Shown piece by piece: positions 25,300-34,311 of a DNA stretch of 52,401 bases. Made by a program: the position numbers and the translations under genes. A model generated the notes under the pieces. It saw only the letters and a list, made by a program, of their open reading frames with translations, was not told the origin of the DNA and did not search any database. How positions within the stretch are numbered: position 1 is the stretch's first letter; every line of letters starts with the position of its first letter. Source of the DNA: Flavobacteriales bacterium. GTDB lineage: Bacteria; Bacteroidota; Bacteroidia; Flavobacteriales_D; Sanyastnellaceae. Where the stretch lies: NCBI GenBank assembly GCA_002863125.1, contig PKEB01000003.1, positions 1-52,401 on the forward strand, written 5' to 3'.

Positions 25300-25908
25300 T
25301 TATTCGTTTGTTCCGGCAGGTGTGCCGAATTCTAATCGTGTGATGAAATCCTGTACGCGGTTGGCCACCACGGTGTCCGGGGCGTAAGGTAGGTATTCGT
25401 TGTAGCGGATGAGCGCCGCTTCTGTTTTGCCCATTGCTTCATAGCAGCGGGCTGTGAAGAACAAACCGTTCGCATAGGTCGAATCTTCGCCCATGACGGT
25501 TTCAAAACCGACAACAGCGCGGTCATAGGCGCCTTCCTCCATGTCCAACATCGCCAATTGCCATGTGGCCTCGAGGTGACCGGGCTCCAATGTGAGTGCC
25601 TCAGAGAAGCGCTCGCGGGCCTTGTCAAGTTGGCCGCTTTGGATGCCAAAAATGCCCAGCCAAACCACCGCATCAACGTTGGGCGGATCGGATTCGGCGA
25701 GGGCGCGCAAGGCGAGGATGCCCTCCATGGGATTCTCGCCTGACACTTTCTGAACAGCAGCCTCCACGGGATCGTCCGTCGCAGCCGCTTCTGTGGGCAG
25801 CGCTGTAAGCTGCTCCACATCTGCGGACTTGCGCGGCAACCACAGTACGATGGCCACCAAGGCCACACCCACTGCAATGGTCAAACCGATACCCGTCTGG
25901 CGATTCAT
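25300..25908 (-). CDS. Membrane-anchored TPR protein
   Basis: 202 aa. One N-terminal transmembrane helix (about 7-24) is followed by a short acidic linker and three to four tetratricopeptide repeats (about 60-180): WLGIFGIQSGQLDKARERF, then a WQLAMLDMEEGAYDRA segment, then FFTARCYEAMGKTEAAL. Probably an inner-membrane protein with the repeats facing the periplasm, acting as an interaction scaffold; no enzymatic domain. It starts 4 bases after the HU stop and precedes the basic-protein gene by 12 bases, so it is in the HU operon. Specific partner unknown. Confidence 0.88.
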   Translation of the reverse strand: MNRQTGIGLTIAVGVALVAIVLWLPRKSADVEQLTALPTEAAATDDPVEAAVQKVSGENPMEGILALRALAESDPPNVDAVVWLGIFGIQSGQLDKARERFSEALTLEPGHLEATWQLAMLDMEEGAYDRAVVGFETVMGEDSTYANGLFFTARCYEAMGKTEAALIRYNEYLPYAPDTVVANRVQDFITRLEFGTPAGTNE

Positions 25909-25912
25909 AGAA

Positions 25913-26203
25913 TTAGTCGACTTTGACTTGCGTCTTTACGTTATCGACAAAATCCTTCGCTGGCTTGAACGATGGAATGTTGTGCGCGGGAATCTGGATG
26001 GACTTTTTGGCCAAAATGTTCCGGCCCGTCTTGGCCGCACGCGTCTTGATGACAAAGCTTCCGAAGCCACGCAAGTACACATTTTCACCTCCTTCCAAAC
26101 TGTCACGTACTGAGCGCATGAATGCCTCTACCGTTGATTGAACGTCGTGTTTTTCCATACCGGTCTCCTCTGCAATCCGGTTTACGATATCCGCTTTGGT
26201 CAT
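25913..26203 (-). CDS. hup: HU/IHF-family DNA-binding protein
   Basis: 96 aa, the usual HU length. It begins MTKADIVNRIAEETG and has the dimerisation helices followed by the FGSFVIKTRAAKTGRN beta-arm region; the arm tip carries IPAHNIPSFKPAK, matching the Pro-containing DNA-intercalating tip. It compacts and bends DNA in the nucleoid. A 38-codon upstream extension overlaps the mutY promoter region and is not the start. A TATTTTTG box 54 bases upstream fits as its promoter. It heads the HU-TPR-basic protein-rng series and is divergent from mutY. Confidence 0.95.
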   Translation of the reverse strand: MTKADIVNRIAEETGMEKHDVQSTVEAFMRSVRDSLEGGENVYLRGFGSFVIKTRAAKTGRNILAKKSIQIPAHNIPSFKPAKDFVDNVKTQVKVD

Positions 26204-26257
26204 CTTACTTGCTAGGTTTGTCTCTCTGTTACAACTGTTATCCCTGAAAAAGGGGTG

Positions 26258-26265
26258 CAAAAATA
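26258..26265 (-). promoter_or_regulatory. -7 box TATTTTTG for HU
   Basis: TATTTTTG on the minus strand, an exact TAnnTTTG match, 54 bases before the HU ATG in the divergent gap with mutY. Confidence 0.55.
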
Positions 26266-26294
26266 GGGCTATTCCGTTGAAAACGAAAAAGGTG

Positions 26295-27404
26295 ATGCAA
26301 GAGAAATTGGAAGGCACGAACGCAGCGAGTTGGGCAGAAGGGCGGCACGCGCTAATCCGATGGTACCAAGCCCACCAACGCGCACTGCCTTGGCGGGAAT
26401 CGCCGCACCCTTACGCCGTCTGGCTCTGCGAAATCATCATGCAGCAAACCCGCATCGACCAGGGGTTGAAGTACTGGAACACGTTCGTGAACACCTGGAC
26501 CGATGTCCATGCCCTCGCATCAGCACCGTTGGACGACGTCCTCAAAGCATGGCAAGGCTTGGGCTACTACAGCCGGGCGCGCAACCTTCACCGCGCGGCT
26601 CAGGCCATCGCGTTTGAGCGCGGAGGTGCATTTCCAGAGACCGCCGAAGCGTGGAGAGCGATTCCCGGTGTGGGACCCTACACGGCTGCAGCCATTGCAT
26701 CCATTTGCTTCAACGAGCCCGTAGCAGCTGTCGACGGAAACGTGCTCCGGGTCATCAGCCGGTACAGGGACATCCAAGACCCCATCGACCGGCCCATCGG
26801 ACGAAAACAGGTGGAGGCATTCGCAACGGAGTGGATCCATCCGACCGAAGCCGGGACCCACAACCAAGCGGTGATGGAACTGGGAGCCCTGATTTGCAAG
26901 CCCACATCCCCACTGTGTTCCGCATGTCCGCTCGAATCCACCTGCCTCAACGCGCAACGCGATTCAAGTGGAACGCCAATCCCACCCGTGAAGCAAGGCA
27001 AAACCAAGGTCAAATCGGTTCAGTTGGTATTCAATGTGGTCACCAACGGCGCTCACGTATGGATGCGCCAACGCCCTGCGGAAGGCATTTGGGGTGGGCT
27101 ATGGGAATTTCCCAGCCAAGAGCAATCGCTGGAATCAGAACTGCCCGCCGTTCCTCCGGCCGAAGCCAACCTCACACCGACCACCGTCCGAAGCCGCAGC
27201 GTGTGGGGTGAACCCTTCGAACACATCCTATCGCACCGCCGGCTTCGATGCCGCTTCGTCATCTGGCACATCGACGGGGCACCCGACCTCAAAGACGGCG
27301 TATGGATGCCTTGGTCAGAAGCCGAGTCCAAGGCCCGTCCCCGCGCAATCGACCGGTGTTGGGAGCGTCTTGAAAAATCCTGCTCGGCATTGGGCAATCC
27401 ATAG
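26295..27404 (+). CDS. mutY: Adenine DNA glycosylase MutY
   Basis: 369 aa. Removes adenine mispaired with 8-oxoguanine. The catalytic Glu is E46 in LCEIIMQQTRID, the helix-hairpin-helix is IPGVGPYTAAAIA, and the catalytic Asp is D147 in VDGNVLRVISR. The 4Fe-4S ligands are C201, C208, C211 and C217 (C-x6-C-x2-C-x5-C). The C-terminal Nudix-like domain (about 235-365) reads 8-oxoG. The ATG at 26295 gives the natural N-terminus; the 33-codon extension upstream overlaps the HU start. It is divergent from HU (91-base gap) and 24 bases before ssb. Confidence 0.96.
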   Translation: MQEKLEGTNAASWAEGRHALIRWYQAHQRALPWRESPHPYAVWLCEIIMQQTRIDQGLKYWNTFVNTWTDVHALASAPLDDVLKAWQGLGYYSRARNLHRAAQAIAFERGGAFPETAEAWRAIPGVGPYTAAAIASICFNEPVAAVDGNVLRVISRYRDIQDPIDRPIGRKQVEAFATEWIHPTEAGTHNQAVMELGALICKPTSPLCSACPLESTCLNAQRDSSGTPIPPVKQGKTKVKSVQLVFNVVTNGAHVWMRQRPAEGIWGGLWEFPSQEQSLESELPAVPPAEANLTPTTVRSRSVWGEPFEHILSHRRLRCRFVIWHIDGAPDLKDGVWMPWSEAESKARPRAIDRCWERLEKSCSALGNP

Positions 27405-27416
27405 CACAGCGTTCCA

Positions 27417-27424
27417 TACTTTTG
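27417..27424 (+). promoter_or_regulatory. -7 box TACTTTTG for ssb
   Basis: TACTTTTG is an exact TAnnTTTG match but ends only 4 bases (AAGG) before the ssb ATG. If used, the mRNA would be leaderless or nearly so. It may alternatively be chance, with ssb read through from mutY. Confidence 0.45.
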
Positions 27425-27428
27425 AAGG

Positions 27429-27896
27429 ATGGCAGGAATTAATAAAGCAATCCTTGTAGGCAACTTGGGCAAGGATCCCGAAATGCGCTACACCCCCAAC
27501 GGTGTAGCTGTTTGCTCATTCCCGATGGCAACGTCGGAGACGTACAAAGACCGCAACACCGGCGAACGCGTTACCCAGACCGAATGGCACAACATCGTCA
27601 TTTGGCGCGGCATGGCGGAAACCGCTGAAAAGTACCTGCGCAAAGGATCGCAGGTCTACATCGAAGGCAAAATCAAAACCCGCTCTTGGGAGGACCAGCA
27701 GGGCCAGAAACGCTACACCACTGAAGTCGTGGCCGACGTGATGCAATTGCTCGACCGCCCGAATTCATCCGGAGGAGCGGCCCAACCAACGCAGGCCGCT
27801 GCGCAACCGGCACAGCAGGCGCAACCCGTAGCTCAGGCGCAGCCCGCTGTTCCCGCTGAGCGCGGTCCCCACAGCGCAGACGACCTGCCCTTTTAA
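27429..27896 (+). CDS. ssb: Single-stranded DNA-binding protein
   Basis: 155 aa. The OB fold (about 1-110) has the conserved start [19 protein letters not shown] and the WHNIVIW strand. A flexible linker rich in Gln, Ala and Pro (about 115-145) leads to the acidic tip DDLPF, the partner-binding tail of bacterial SSB. It binds ssDNA at replication forks and recruits repair proteins. It is the first gene of a long same-strand run reaching the CorC-like gene at 35607; the gldE start is 15 bases after its stop, an arrangement conserved in the phylum. Confidence 0.97.
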   Translation: MAGINKAILVGNLGKDPEMRYTPNGVAVCSFPMATSETYKDRNTGERVTQTEWHNIVIWRGMAETAEKYLRKGSQVYIEGKIKTRSWEDQQGQKRYTTEVVADVMQLLDRPNSSGGAAQPTQAAAQPAQQAQPVAQAQPAVPAERGPHSADDLPF

Positions 27897-27911
27897 TCGG
27901 AAAGCGACTTC

Positions 27912-29264
27912 GTGGAGCCCGACTTATTTTCCATTCTTCTTGCAGCTGATGCCGGCGACGCCATGACGTGGGTGCCCTTCCTGATCATTGCAGGGCTGCT
28001 GTTGCTCAGTGCACTGGTCTCCGGCTCTGAAGTGGCGTTTTTCAGCCTGACGCCGGCCGACATTCAAGAGCTCGAAACGGCACGAGAAGCCGAACAATCA
28101 GCCGCGGCCGAACGTGTCATTGATCTACTCAAAAAACCCGATCCCGACCGAGCACCACGCCATTTGTTAGCGACCATTTTGGTCCTCAACAACCTGACCA
28201 ACATCGTCATCATTTTGATTTCGACGGTGGCAATGGAACGCCTGTTTCCTGTCAATTCACTTGAGCCATGGGTATACTGGACCTTGCACGTCGGGGCTGT
28301 TACCTTCCTCATCGTACTCTTCGGCGAGGTGGTTCCCAAAGTTTACGCCACCAACAACCGGCTGCAGTTCGCCCAGTTCATGTCTGGGCCCCTAGTAGTT
28401 GGACGGCAAGTACTGACACCGGTATGGAAACCGCTGGTACGGCTTGGCAATTGGGTCAGCAAGGGCGTGGACGTGCCCAATGCCGACCTCTCCGCCTCGG
28501 ACCTCGAGCAAGTGCTGCAATTGACAGACGACGACGAGCGCACAGATGAAGAGCAGCGCATCCTCGAGGGCATCGCCGCCCTCGGCACCAAGGATGCCAA
28601 ACAGGTCATGACCGCGCGCACCGACATGGAGTCGGTCAGTTCAGAGGAGCAGTGGGAACAACTGCGCGCCCAGATCGTCGAATCAGGCTATTCCCGCATC
28701 CCCGTCCACAGTGGTTCGCAGGACGAAATCGTCGGCATTTTGCACATCAAGGACCTGCTGCCCTACCTGACCGAATCCGAGGTGGCCTGGATGGAGCTCA
28801 TCCGTCCGGTTTACTTCGTTCCGGAAAACAAAAAAATCGACGACCTGATGCGCGAATTCCAAGAGCGGAAAACGCACATCGCCATCGTCGTGGACGAATA
28901 CGGTGGGACAAGTGGCATCATTACCCTCGAGGACATCATGGAGGAAATCGTGGGGGAAATCGCCGACGAGTTCGACGCGGAAGAAATCGCTTACTCACGG
29001 TTAGACGAACGCACGTTCATCATTGAAGCCAAAACCGCCTTGATCGACGTCTACCGCATTTTGAGCATTCCCGACGAGCCTTGGGAAGCCGCGAAGGGGG
29101 AAAGCGATACCCTCGGCGGGTTCATCACCGAACAAGCGGGCCGGATTTTGCGCAACGGTGAAGGCTTGACGTTTGAAGGGGTCGAAATGAAAATTGATGC
29201 GGCCACCCCCCGTAAGCTCCTACGCGTCAAGCTTGTGCTCCCCGAAACCACCGCTGATGAGTAA
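27912..29264 (+). CDS. gldE: GldE: gliding-associated CNNM/CBS membrane protein
   Basis: 450 aa. N-terminal CNNM (DUF21) domain with about four membrane segments (19-40, and several between 85 and 170), then a pair of CBS domains (about 215-335, including YSRIPVHSG and THIAIVVDEYGGTSGIITLEDIMEE) and a C-terminal CorC/HlyC domain (about 350-445). This architecture, position directly after ssb and overlap with gldD identify GldE, a protein linked to gliding motility and stabilisation of the T9SS lipoprotein GldD in Flavobacterium. The start chosen is GTG 27912 (MEPDLF); ATG 27963 is an alternative at the first membrane segment. It overlaps gldD by 8 bases. Confidence 0.92.
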   Translation: MEPDLFSILLAADAGDAMTWVPFLIIAGLLLLSALVSGSEVAFFSLTPADIQELETAREAEQSAAAERVIDLLKKPDPDRAPRHLLATILVLNNLTNIVIILISTVAMERLFPVNSLEPWVYWTLHVGAVTFLIVLFGEVVPKVYATNNRLQFAQFMSGPLVVGRQVLTPVWKPLVRLGNWVSKGVDVPNADLSASDLEQVLQLTDDDERTDEEQRILEGIAALGTKDAKQVMTARTDMESVSSEEQWEQLRAQIVESGYSRIPVHSGSQDEIVGILHIKDLLPYLTESEVAWMELIRPVYFVPENKKIDDLMREFQERKTHIAIVVDEYGGTSGIITLEDIMEEIVGEIADEFDAEEIAYSRLDERTFIIEAKTALIDVYRILSIPDEPWEAAKGESDTLGGFITEQAGRILRNGEGLTFEGVEMKIDAATPRKLLRVKLVLPETTADE

Positions 29265-29865
29265 GGCGTACGGCATCGGATTCGCCCTGCTGATTGCATG
29301 GGCCTTATTGCCCGGATGCGACGATCCGCCCGTGCCTAAACCCCGGGGGTACCACCGAATCGAATTCCCTGCTTTCGAGTATGCGGCGTATGCCCATCCG
29401 TGCGGCGTTTCGTTTGAAGTGCCCGTCTACAGCAAAATAGAACGCATTGAAGGCGGCGCGCCGGAAAGTAGCATCTGCTGGTTCAATTGCGCATTTCCGA
29501 AGTTTTCGGCCAAACTCCACTGCACCTTGATGCCGGTGGCCGACGAGGCGCAATTTTCCTCGCTTGTCGAAGATGCGCATCAAATGGTCTTTTCCCATGA
29601 AATGAAGGCCGCGGGAATTCGCACCCAACAGTTTGATTTTAAAGAACAGCGCGTGAGCGGGGTGATGTACAATTTGCAAGGCCCGGTAGCCAGTCCCATT
29701 CAGTTTTTTGCCACCGACAGCGCGACGTATTTCCTGCGCGGCAGCCTCTACTTCGACCATTCCCCCAATCCAGACAGCCTGCAGCCCTCCTTGGCACACA
29801 TCGAAAAAGACATCGTTCACCTGATCGAAACGCTGGCGTGGAACGAAACACAAACGACACCATGA
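29257..29865 (+). CDS. gldD: GldD gliding/type IX secretion lipoprotein
   Basis: 202 aa. A lipoprotein signal peptide ends at LLPGC (about residue 20), followed by the conserved PKPRGYHRIEFP opening of GldD. The rest is a small globular domain without catalytic motifs. GldD is required for gliding motility and protein secretion in flavobacteria, probably at the membrane next to the GldE protein. The ATG at 29257 lies inside the last codons of gldE (8-base overlap), and its stop overlaps the start of coaX by 4 bases (ATGA), so all three are translationally coupled. An upstream in-frame extension lies within gldE and is rejected. Confidence 0.92.
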   Translation: MSKAYGIGFALLIAWALLPGCDDPPVPKPRGYHRIEFPAFEYAAYAHPCGVSFEVPVYSKIERIEGGAPESSICWFNCAFPKFSAKLHCTLMPVADEAQFSSLVEDAHQMVFSHEMKAAGIRTQQFDFKEQRVSGVMYNLQGPVASPIQFFATDSATYFLRGSLYFDHSPNPDSLQPSLAHIEKDIVHLIETLAWNETQTTP

Positions 29866-30614
29866 GCCAGGCGTGTATCCTTGATTTTGGCAACACCCGC
29901 GTGAAATGGGCACGGTTCGTCGACGGCGAATTTGCAGGCGTGCATCAAGACGAGGAGGCATGGGAATCATTGCAGGATTGGAGCGAAGACGCCCGATGGC
30001 TCATTGCCGCTTCGGGCCCGATGGACGACCGATGGACCGCTTGGGTCGAAACCCTCAAGGCCAGGCGGCCAGACTCCGTGGTGCACCTCGAAAGTGCCGA
30101 AGGCCTTCCTTTCCCTTCCGCTTACCACTCCATGCACACGCTGGGACTGGACCGCATTGCCAACGCTGCAGGAGCCGCGGCGGAAGATGCTCAAGCCGAC
30201 TGGCTGATCATTGACGCGGGCACGTGCATCACCGCGGACCTGCTTCAAGGCGGGAAGTTCTGCGGGGGGTCCATTGCCCCCGGAATCGACCTACGGCTGC
30301 GCGCGATGTTCGCCGGGACGGCGAGCCTGCCGTACCCGGAAGACTGGAGGGAACAAGCCGCTGGGGGGATTGGCTTGGATGTCGGTGACGACACGGTATC
30401 CTCGCTCATAGCCGGAGCCGTCGGAGGTGTGCAGGCCGAATTGACCGAGCGCATTCGCCGGTTCACAAACGAAATCCCTTCCATTCGCGTTGCATTAACC
30501 GGTGGAGATGCGAAATTCTTGCAACTCCAAGCGGACTTGCCGACTTTTGCCGACCCAAACCTCACGTGGAAGGGTTATTTCCACCTGCTGAATCGCATGC
30601 TGACCAATGAGTAA
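29862..30614 (+). CDS. coaX: Type III pantothenate kinase
   Basis: 250 aa. Phosphorylates pantothenate, the first step of coenzyme A synthesis. The ASKHA fold shows the phosphate-1 motif DFGNTRVKWA (D8-x-G-N-T), the LGLDRIANAAGA motif, and IDAGTCITADLL with GGSIAPGIDLR. As in type III enzymes, no nucleotide P-loop of the type I family is present. The start is an ATGA overlap with gldD (ATG 29862). The next gene, an outer membrane protein, begins 8 bases before its stop. Confidence 0.95.
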   Translation: MSQACILDFGNTRVKWARFVDGEFAGVHQDEEAWESLQDWSEDARWLIAASGPMDDRWTAWVETLKARRPDSVVHLESAEGLPFPSAYHSMHTLGLDRIANAAGAAAEDAQADWLIIDAGTCITADLLQGGKFCGGSIAPGIDLRLRAMFAGTASLPYPEDWREQAAGGIGLDVGDDTVSSLIAGAVGGVQAELTERIRRFTNEIPSIRVALTGGDAKFLQLQADLPTFADPNLTWKGYFHLLNRMLTNE

Positions 30615-32031
30615 TCCCACCCCAACCAATCACCCGACCTTGGGACGGCTGGCCCTCGCGGCGCTTGGGGTGGCCCTGCTTTGCTCCATCTCGGGTGCGG
30701 CTCAGCAATCTGAGCTCTCGCCTTACTCCCGCTACGGATTCGGCTTGATTGGGCAGCTTCAAGCACCCGCCTACGCAGGCATGGGCGGCATGGAAACCAC
30801 GATGCTCACCGGCTTCCAGTTCCAGCCCAACAACCCGGCTTCAGCTACCTACCTCAGCCAGACCACGTTTCAAGCTTCCGGCATCGCCAATCAATTGCAG
30901 TTGAAACAAGGCGAAGCATCCGCATCAGCAGCGTTTGGTTCTCCCGGGCCCTTCGGAATTGTGGTCAAACGCAACGGCGGCAAAAATGCACTTATCCTCA
31001 ACCTCTCGCCGTACAGCAACTCCGGGTATGCCATTACACTGAGTGATCCCTACGATGGCATTGGTTCGGTAAATCAGCGGTACGAAGGTGACGGGGGGTT
31101 GAGCGCGCTGAACATTGGTTGGGCACGGGTATTTAAAGGGTCAAAACGTGTGCCGGCCGGAAACGACAGCATTCGAATCCAAAGCAATGCGCTGCACCTT
31201 GGGATTCAAACGCATCATCTGTTTGGTCAAATCAGCCGAACATCGACGGTTGACATCATCGACCCCACATTCCTGGACCACCGCAACCGATTCACGGCAC
31301 AGCACCGCAGTATCACGGCCAATGCCGGGATCGTCTACGACCAACTGCTGCACGTACGTTACAACGGCCGAGGAGATTTTGAGCAGAGCTTGTCCCTGCG
31401 CATGGGCGGCGTATTCACTCCGTCCACCAACCTGCACAGCTCGTTGGTCAGCATCGACGAAACGACCCAAACATTGGGCGGCATCCCCGTTCCATTGGAT
31501 ACGGCATTCTACAGCGAGCGCCTCGACTACCGCGCCCGGATGCCCCGGAGCTTCAGCTTGGGGAGCAGCTTCCACTTCGACCGCGGCGACGGCATGCGCG
31601 TCGCGGCTGGCATCGAATACAAGGCATCAGCATGGGATGATGTCGCCGCTGATTTTGCGCCAGAGATGCAATCCGACGGCGTTGAATGGATGGCCGCCGA
31701 ATCCATGCACCTCGGGCTGCAATTCAACCTCGGTAGCCCCGAACAACGTCACCCCACATGGGGCAAAGCGACGTACCGACTGGGTGTGAATCGCCAGCGC
31801 CAGCCTTACGCTGTCAACGGCCACCAGGTGCAAACCCAAACCATCACTGGCGGCTTTACCCTCCCTCTTGTCGGCAGCCGTTCCTTGAGCCGTTTGCATT
31901 TCGGCACGGAAGTTGGAGAACGCTTTACGCAAGAAGGTGCGCTGGAAGAAACATTCTTCCGGTTCCATTTCGGCGTCTCCCTGATGCCCTTCTTCAAGAA
32001 CAATTGGCTGATACCAAGATTATATGACTGA
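30607..32031 (+). CDS. Outer membrane beta-barrel protein of the coaX-lptC cluster
   Basis: 474 aa. Signal peptide of about 32 residues (SGAA|QQSEL), followed by SPYSRYGFGLIG and a repeated pattern of amphipathic strands with Gly-rich turns, ending FGVSLMPFFKNNWLIPRLYD. It resembles the FadL/OmpP1-like barrel proteins of Bacteroidota; the SPYSRYGFG opening is typical of this unnamed conserved family next to coaX. A transport or assembly role in the outer membrane is inferred. The start overlaps coaX by 8 bases. A TPR protein follows after 13 bases. Confidence 0.8.
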   Translation: MSNPTPTNHPTLGRLALAALGVALLCSISGAAQQSELSPYSRYGFGLIGQLQAPAYAGMGGMETTMLTGFQFQPNNPASATYLSQTTFQASGIANQLQLKQGEASASAAFGSPGPFGIVVKRNGGKNALILNLSPYSNSGYAITLSDPYDGIGSVNQRYEGDGGLSALNIGWARVFKGSKRVPAGNDSIRIQSNALHLGIQTHHLFGQISRTSTVDIIDPTFLDHRNRFTAQHRSITANAGIVYDQLLHVRYNGRGDFEQSLSLRMGGVFTPSTNLHSSLVSIDETTQTLGGIPVPLDTAFYSERLDYRARMPRSFSLGSSFHFDRGDGMRVAAGIEYKASAWDDVAADFAPEMQSDGVEWMAAESMHLGLQFNLGSPEQRHPTWGKATYRLGVNRQRQPYAVNGHQVQTQTITGGFTLPLVGSRSLSRLHFGTEVGERFTQEGALEETFFRFHFGVSLMPFFKNNWLIPRLYD

Positions 32032-32044
32032 TAAAACCAACACC

Positions 32045-33430
32045 ATGAAATTGATCATCCGCGGAATCTTAGCGATGTTGATTGCGGCGCCTGCCTTGGT
32101 AAGCGCTCAAGACCGCTACGGAGAGACAGAGGAACAGCAGATCCTGTGCAAAGAAGCCATCAGTGTATACGTGAGCTACAAGAAGCAGAAGAACTACGAC
32201 GAAGCCTTCATCCAGTGGAAAAAGGCGTGCGACGTATGCCCTCCAACCGCTCGTGAGGGCATGTACTCTGACGGCGTCCGTTTTTTGAAAAACGAACTCA
32301 AGAAAACGGAAGATGAAGCCCGCACTCAGGCACTGCAGGACAGCATCTTCCTGCTTTACGATCAGCGCATGGAGCTTTTCCCGAGCACTAGCAAAAAGCC
32401 CAACAACCGGTGCCGAATCCTCGCCTACAAAGCGACCGATTACTACCGCTTATTCAAAAAGGACGGCGCGGCTGTAGCCAACGCCATGTTCAAGGAAAGC
32501 ATCGACTGCCTGGGCGCAGCGTCCTCGCCAGCGACACTCAGCACGTACTACGTGACTTCATTCTACGCCATGAAGCGAATGGAAGACGACGCAGAAGCGA
32601 AAGCCAAGTTGGGTGAAATGTTGACTGAGTACCTCACCTTGATGGACTACCTCGACCAAGGCATTGCGACGGCAACGGCCGCCGGAAAAGCCGATGCTGT
32701 TGAGGACTACACGAAAGCAAAAGGGAACTTGGACGAGGTGTTCATCGCCATCGCCCAGTGCGAAGACATGGTTCCAGTATTGAGCGAAAAGGTCGCCGCC
32801 GATTCAGCCAACTTCGAATTGAAGCAAAAGGTGTTGCGCCTGTTGAATCAGAAGGATTGCACCGACAACGACCTGTACTTGCCGGTAGCCATCGAGGTTC
32901 ACAACGAAACGCCGAGCCACCCTTCAGCGTATGCCATTGGCAACGAGCAGGCCAAGGTGGAGAACTTCGGCGAGGCGTTTGCCTACATGGAAGAGGCTGT
33001 TGCGCTTTGTGCCGACTGCGCAGAGTTGGAGGTCTACTTGCTGAAGGCAGGAAAAATCGCTTCGTTCTTGGGCAAATCGAGCACGGCGCGTTCATACGCT
33101 CAGAAGGTACTGGCCAATAACCCCGAAAGCGCGGAAGCCTACATGCTCATTGGCGACGCCATCGCCGGTGCTGCGAAGCAGTGCGACGACGGCGCTTTGG
33201 GCAGCCGCTTGGCGTACTTGCGTGCGTGCGATTACTACGGCATGGCCATCAGCCGGGGCGACGAAGACATCAAAGCCACCGCCAAGAAAAAGCTCAACGC
33301 GAACAGCAAACAGTTCCCAAGCGTTGACGAAATCTTCGCGGTCGGAAAGTCCACAGGCGACGCCATCACGATTCCTTCCATTGGCGGGTGTCCGTGTGCG
33401 GGTGAATCCACCACGATCCGCGTGCGCTAA
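32045..33430 (+). CDS. Secreted tetratricopeptide-repeat protein
   Basis: 461 aa. Signal peptide 1-21 (ALVSA|QDR). The mature chain is helical with TPR-like units, for example YVSYKKQKNYDEAFIQWKKA and, near 310-390, NEQAKVENFGEAFAYMEEA. Several Cys pairs (ACDVCPP, CADCAE, and CPCAG near the end) suggest disulphides in the periplasm. No catalytic motif. An upstream ATG at 32024 would add 7 residues and overlap the preceding gene; ATG 32045 gives a better signal peptide. It lies between the barrel protein and lptC, so an accessory role in envelope assembly is plausible. Confidence 0.82.
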   Translation: MKLIIRGILAMLIAAPALVSAQDRYGETEEQQILCKEAISVYVSYKKQKNYDEAFIQWKKACDVCPPTAREGMYSDGVRFLKNELKKTEDEARTQALQDSIFLLYDQRMELFPSTSKKPNNRCRILAYKATDYYRLFKKDGAAVANAMFKESIDCLGAASSPATLSTYYVTSFYAMKRMEDDAEAKAKLGEMLTEYLTLMDYLDQGIATATAAGKADAVEDYTKAKGNLDEVFIAIAQCEDMVPVLSEKVAADSANFELKQKVLRLLNQKDCTDNDLYLPVAIEVHNETPSHPSAYAIGNEQAKVENFGEAFAYMEEAVALCADCAELEVYLLKAGKIASFLGKSSTARSYAQKVLANNPESAEAYMLIGDAIAGAAKQCDDGALGSRLAYLRACDYYGMAISRGDEDIKATAKKKLNANSKQFPSVDEIFAVGKSTGDAITIPSIGGCPCAGESTTIRVR

Positions 33431-33450
33431 GCGCCGTTGACTGTCCGCAC

Positions 33451-34047
33451 GTGCTCCAACCAAACACAAACCAGAGCCGCTCAGCGCTGAACTCCTTTTG
33501 GATGGCAGGCTGGGCGGCTTTTCTTTTGCTCGGGTGCGCGAACTCCGATGCCGAGGTTTCAAACGTTATCGCTGACGAAACCAGTCCGGTGCAGACGGTC
33601 ACCAACGGTACATTTCGGTACAGCGAGCGCGGGGTCATCCTGCACGAGCTTCACGCAGGAGAGATGCTTCGCGAGGAACGCGGCAACGCGGAAGTGTCCG
33701 AGGATGTCGTGGAAGTGCGGAACGGCTTCGAATTGTTCATCGGCGGAAATGCTGCCAACCACGAAGCGCACATGACTGCCGACTGGGCGACCTTGGACGA
33801 AAAGAACTTGCGCCTCGTCGCCAAGCATGCCGTCACGCTCGAAAATGCCGAGGGCGATGTGCTGGAAACGGAGTACCTCGTGTGGTCAGAAGACTCGAAC
33901 CGAGTGTGGACCAACCGGCCGGTAACCATTCGCACGACCGATGGGGTGATCTACGGCGAAGGGTTGGAATCGGATGCGCGGTTCGAGACCTACCGCATCA
34001 TCAAACCCCGTGGTGAAATGGTGTTGGAGGGGACCGAATTGCGTTAG
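33451..34047 (+). CDS. lptC: LptC-like LPS export lipoprotein
   Basis: 198 aa. A lipoprotein signal ends at FLLLGC (about residue 29). The mature part is a beta-jellyroll-like domain with RYSERGVILHELHAGEML and the LptC signature region GEGLESDARFETYRII near the C-terminus. LptC accepts LPS from the inner-membrane LptBFG transporter and passes it to LptA. The start is probably GTG 33451; ATG 33502 would leave a signal peptide lacking positive charges. The OstA-like protein at 11180-12712 could be its periplasmic partner. Confidence 0.85.
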   Translation: MLQPNTNQSRSALNSFWMAGWAAFLLLGCANSDAEVSNVIADETSPVQTVTNGTFRYSERGVILHELHAGEMLREERGNAEVSEDVVEVRNGFELFIGGNAANHEAHMTADWATLDEKNLRLVAKHAVTLENAEGDVLETEYLVWSEDSNRVWTNRPVTIRTTDGVIYGEGLESDARFETYRIIKPRGEMVLEGTELR

Positions 34048-34069
34048 GTTTGCATTGGATTGAACGACC

Positions 34070-34291
34070 ATGAACGAAGAACAGCTGCACCGCGTCAACC
34101 GCATGGCCGAGCGCTTCTGGATCGGCATCATCGTATGCTGTGTCGCAGCGTCCGGATATTTCATTTGGCAGGATGGTTGGGCGCAACAGAAGCAATCACT
34201 CGTCCTGCCTGCACTGGCGGCAGCATGGTACGGATTCCGCCGGTTTTTTCGGCAACGCCTCGAGCGCGGAAGTAACGCGCGGAATGATTAG
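34070..34291 (+). CDS. Small two-helix membrane protein
   Basis: 73 aa. Two hydrophobic segments, about 17-35 (WIGIIVCCVAASGYFIWQD) and 42-59 (SLVLPALAAAWYGFRRFF), separated by a short loop, with a basic C-terminal tail. No recognised family. It sits 22 bases after lptC and 20 bases before the CorC-like gene, on the same strand, so it is an operon member of unknown function and a real gene by position and composition. Confidence 0.75.
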   Translation: MNEEQLHRVNRMAERFWIGIIVCCVAASGYFIWQDGWAQQKQSLVLPALAAAWYGFRRFFRQRLERGSNARND

Positions 34292-34311
34292 GTTTGTTCT
34301 AGCCTTGACCC

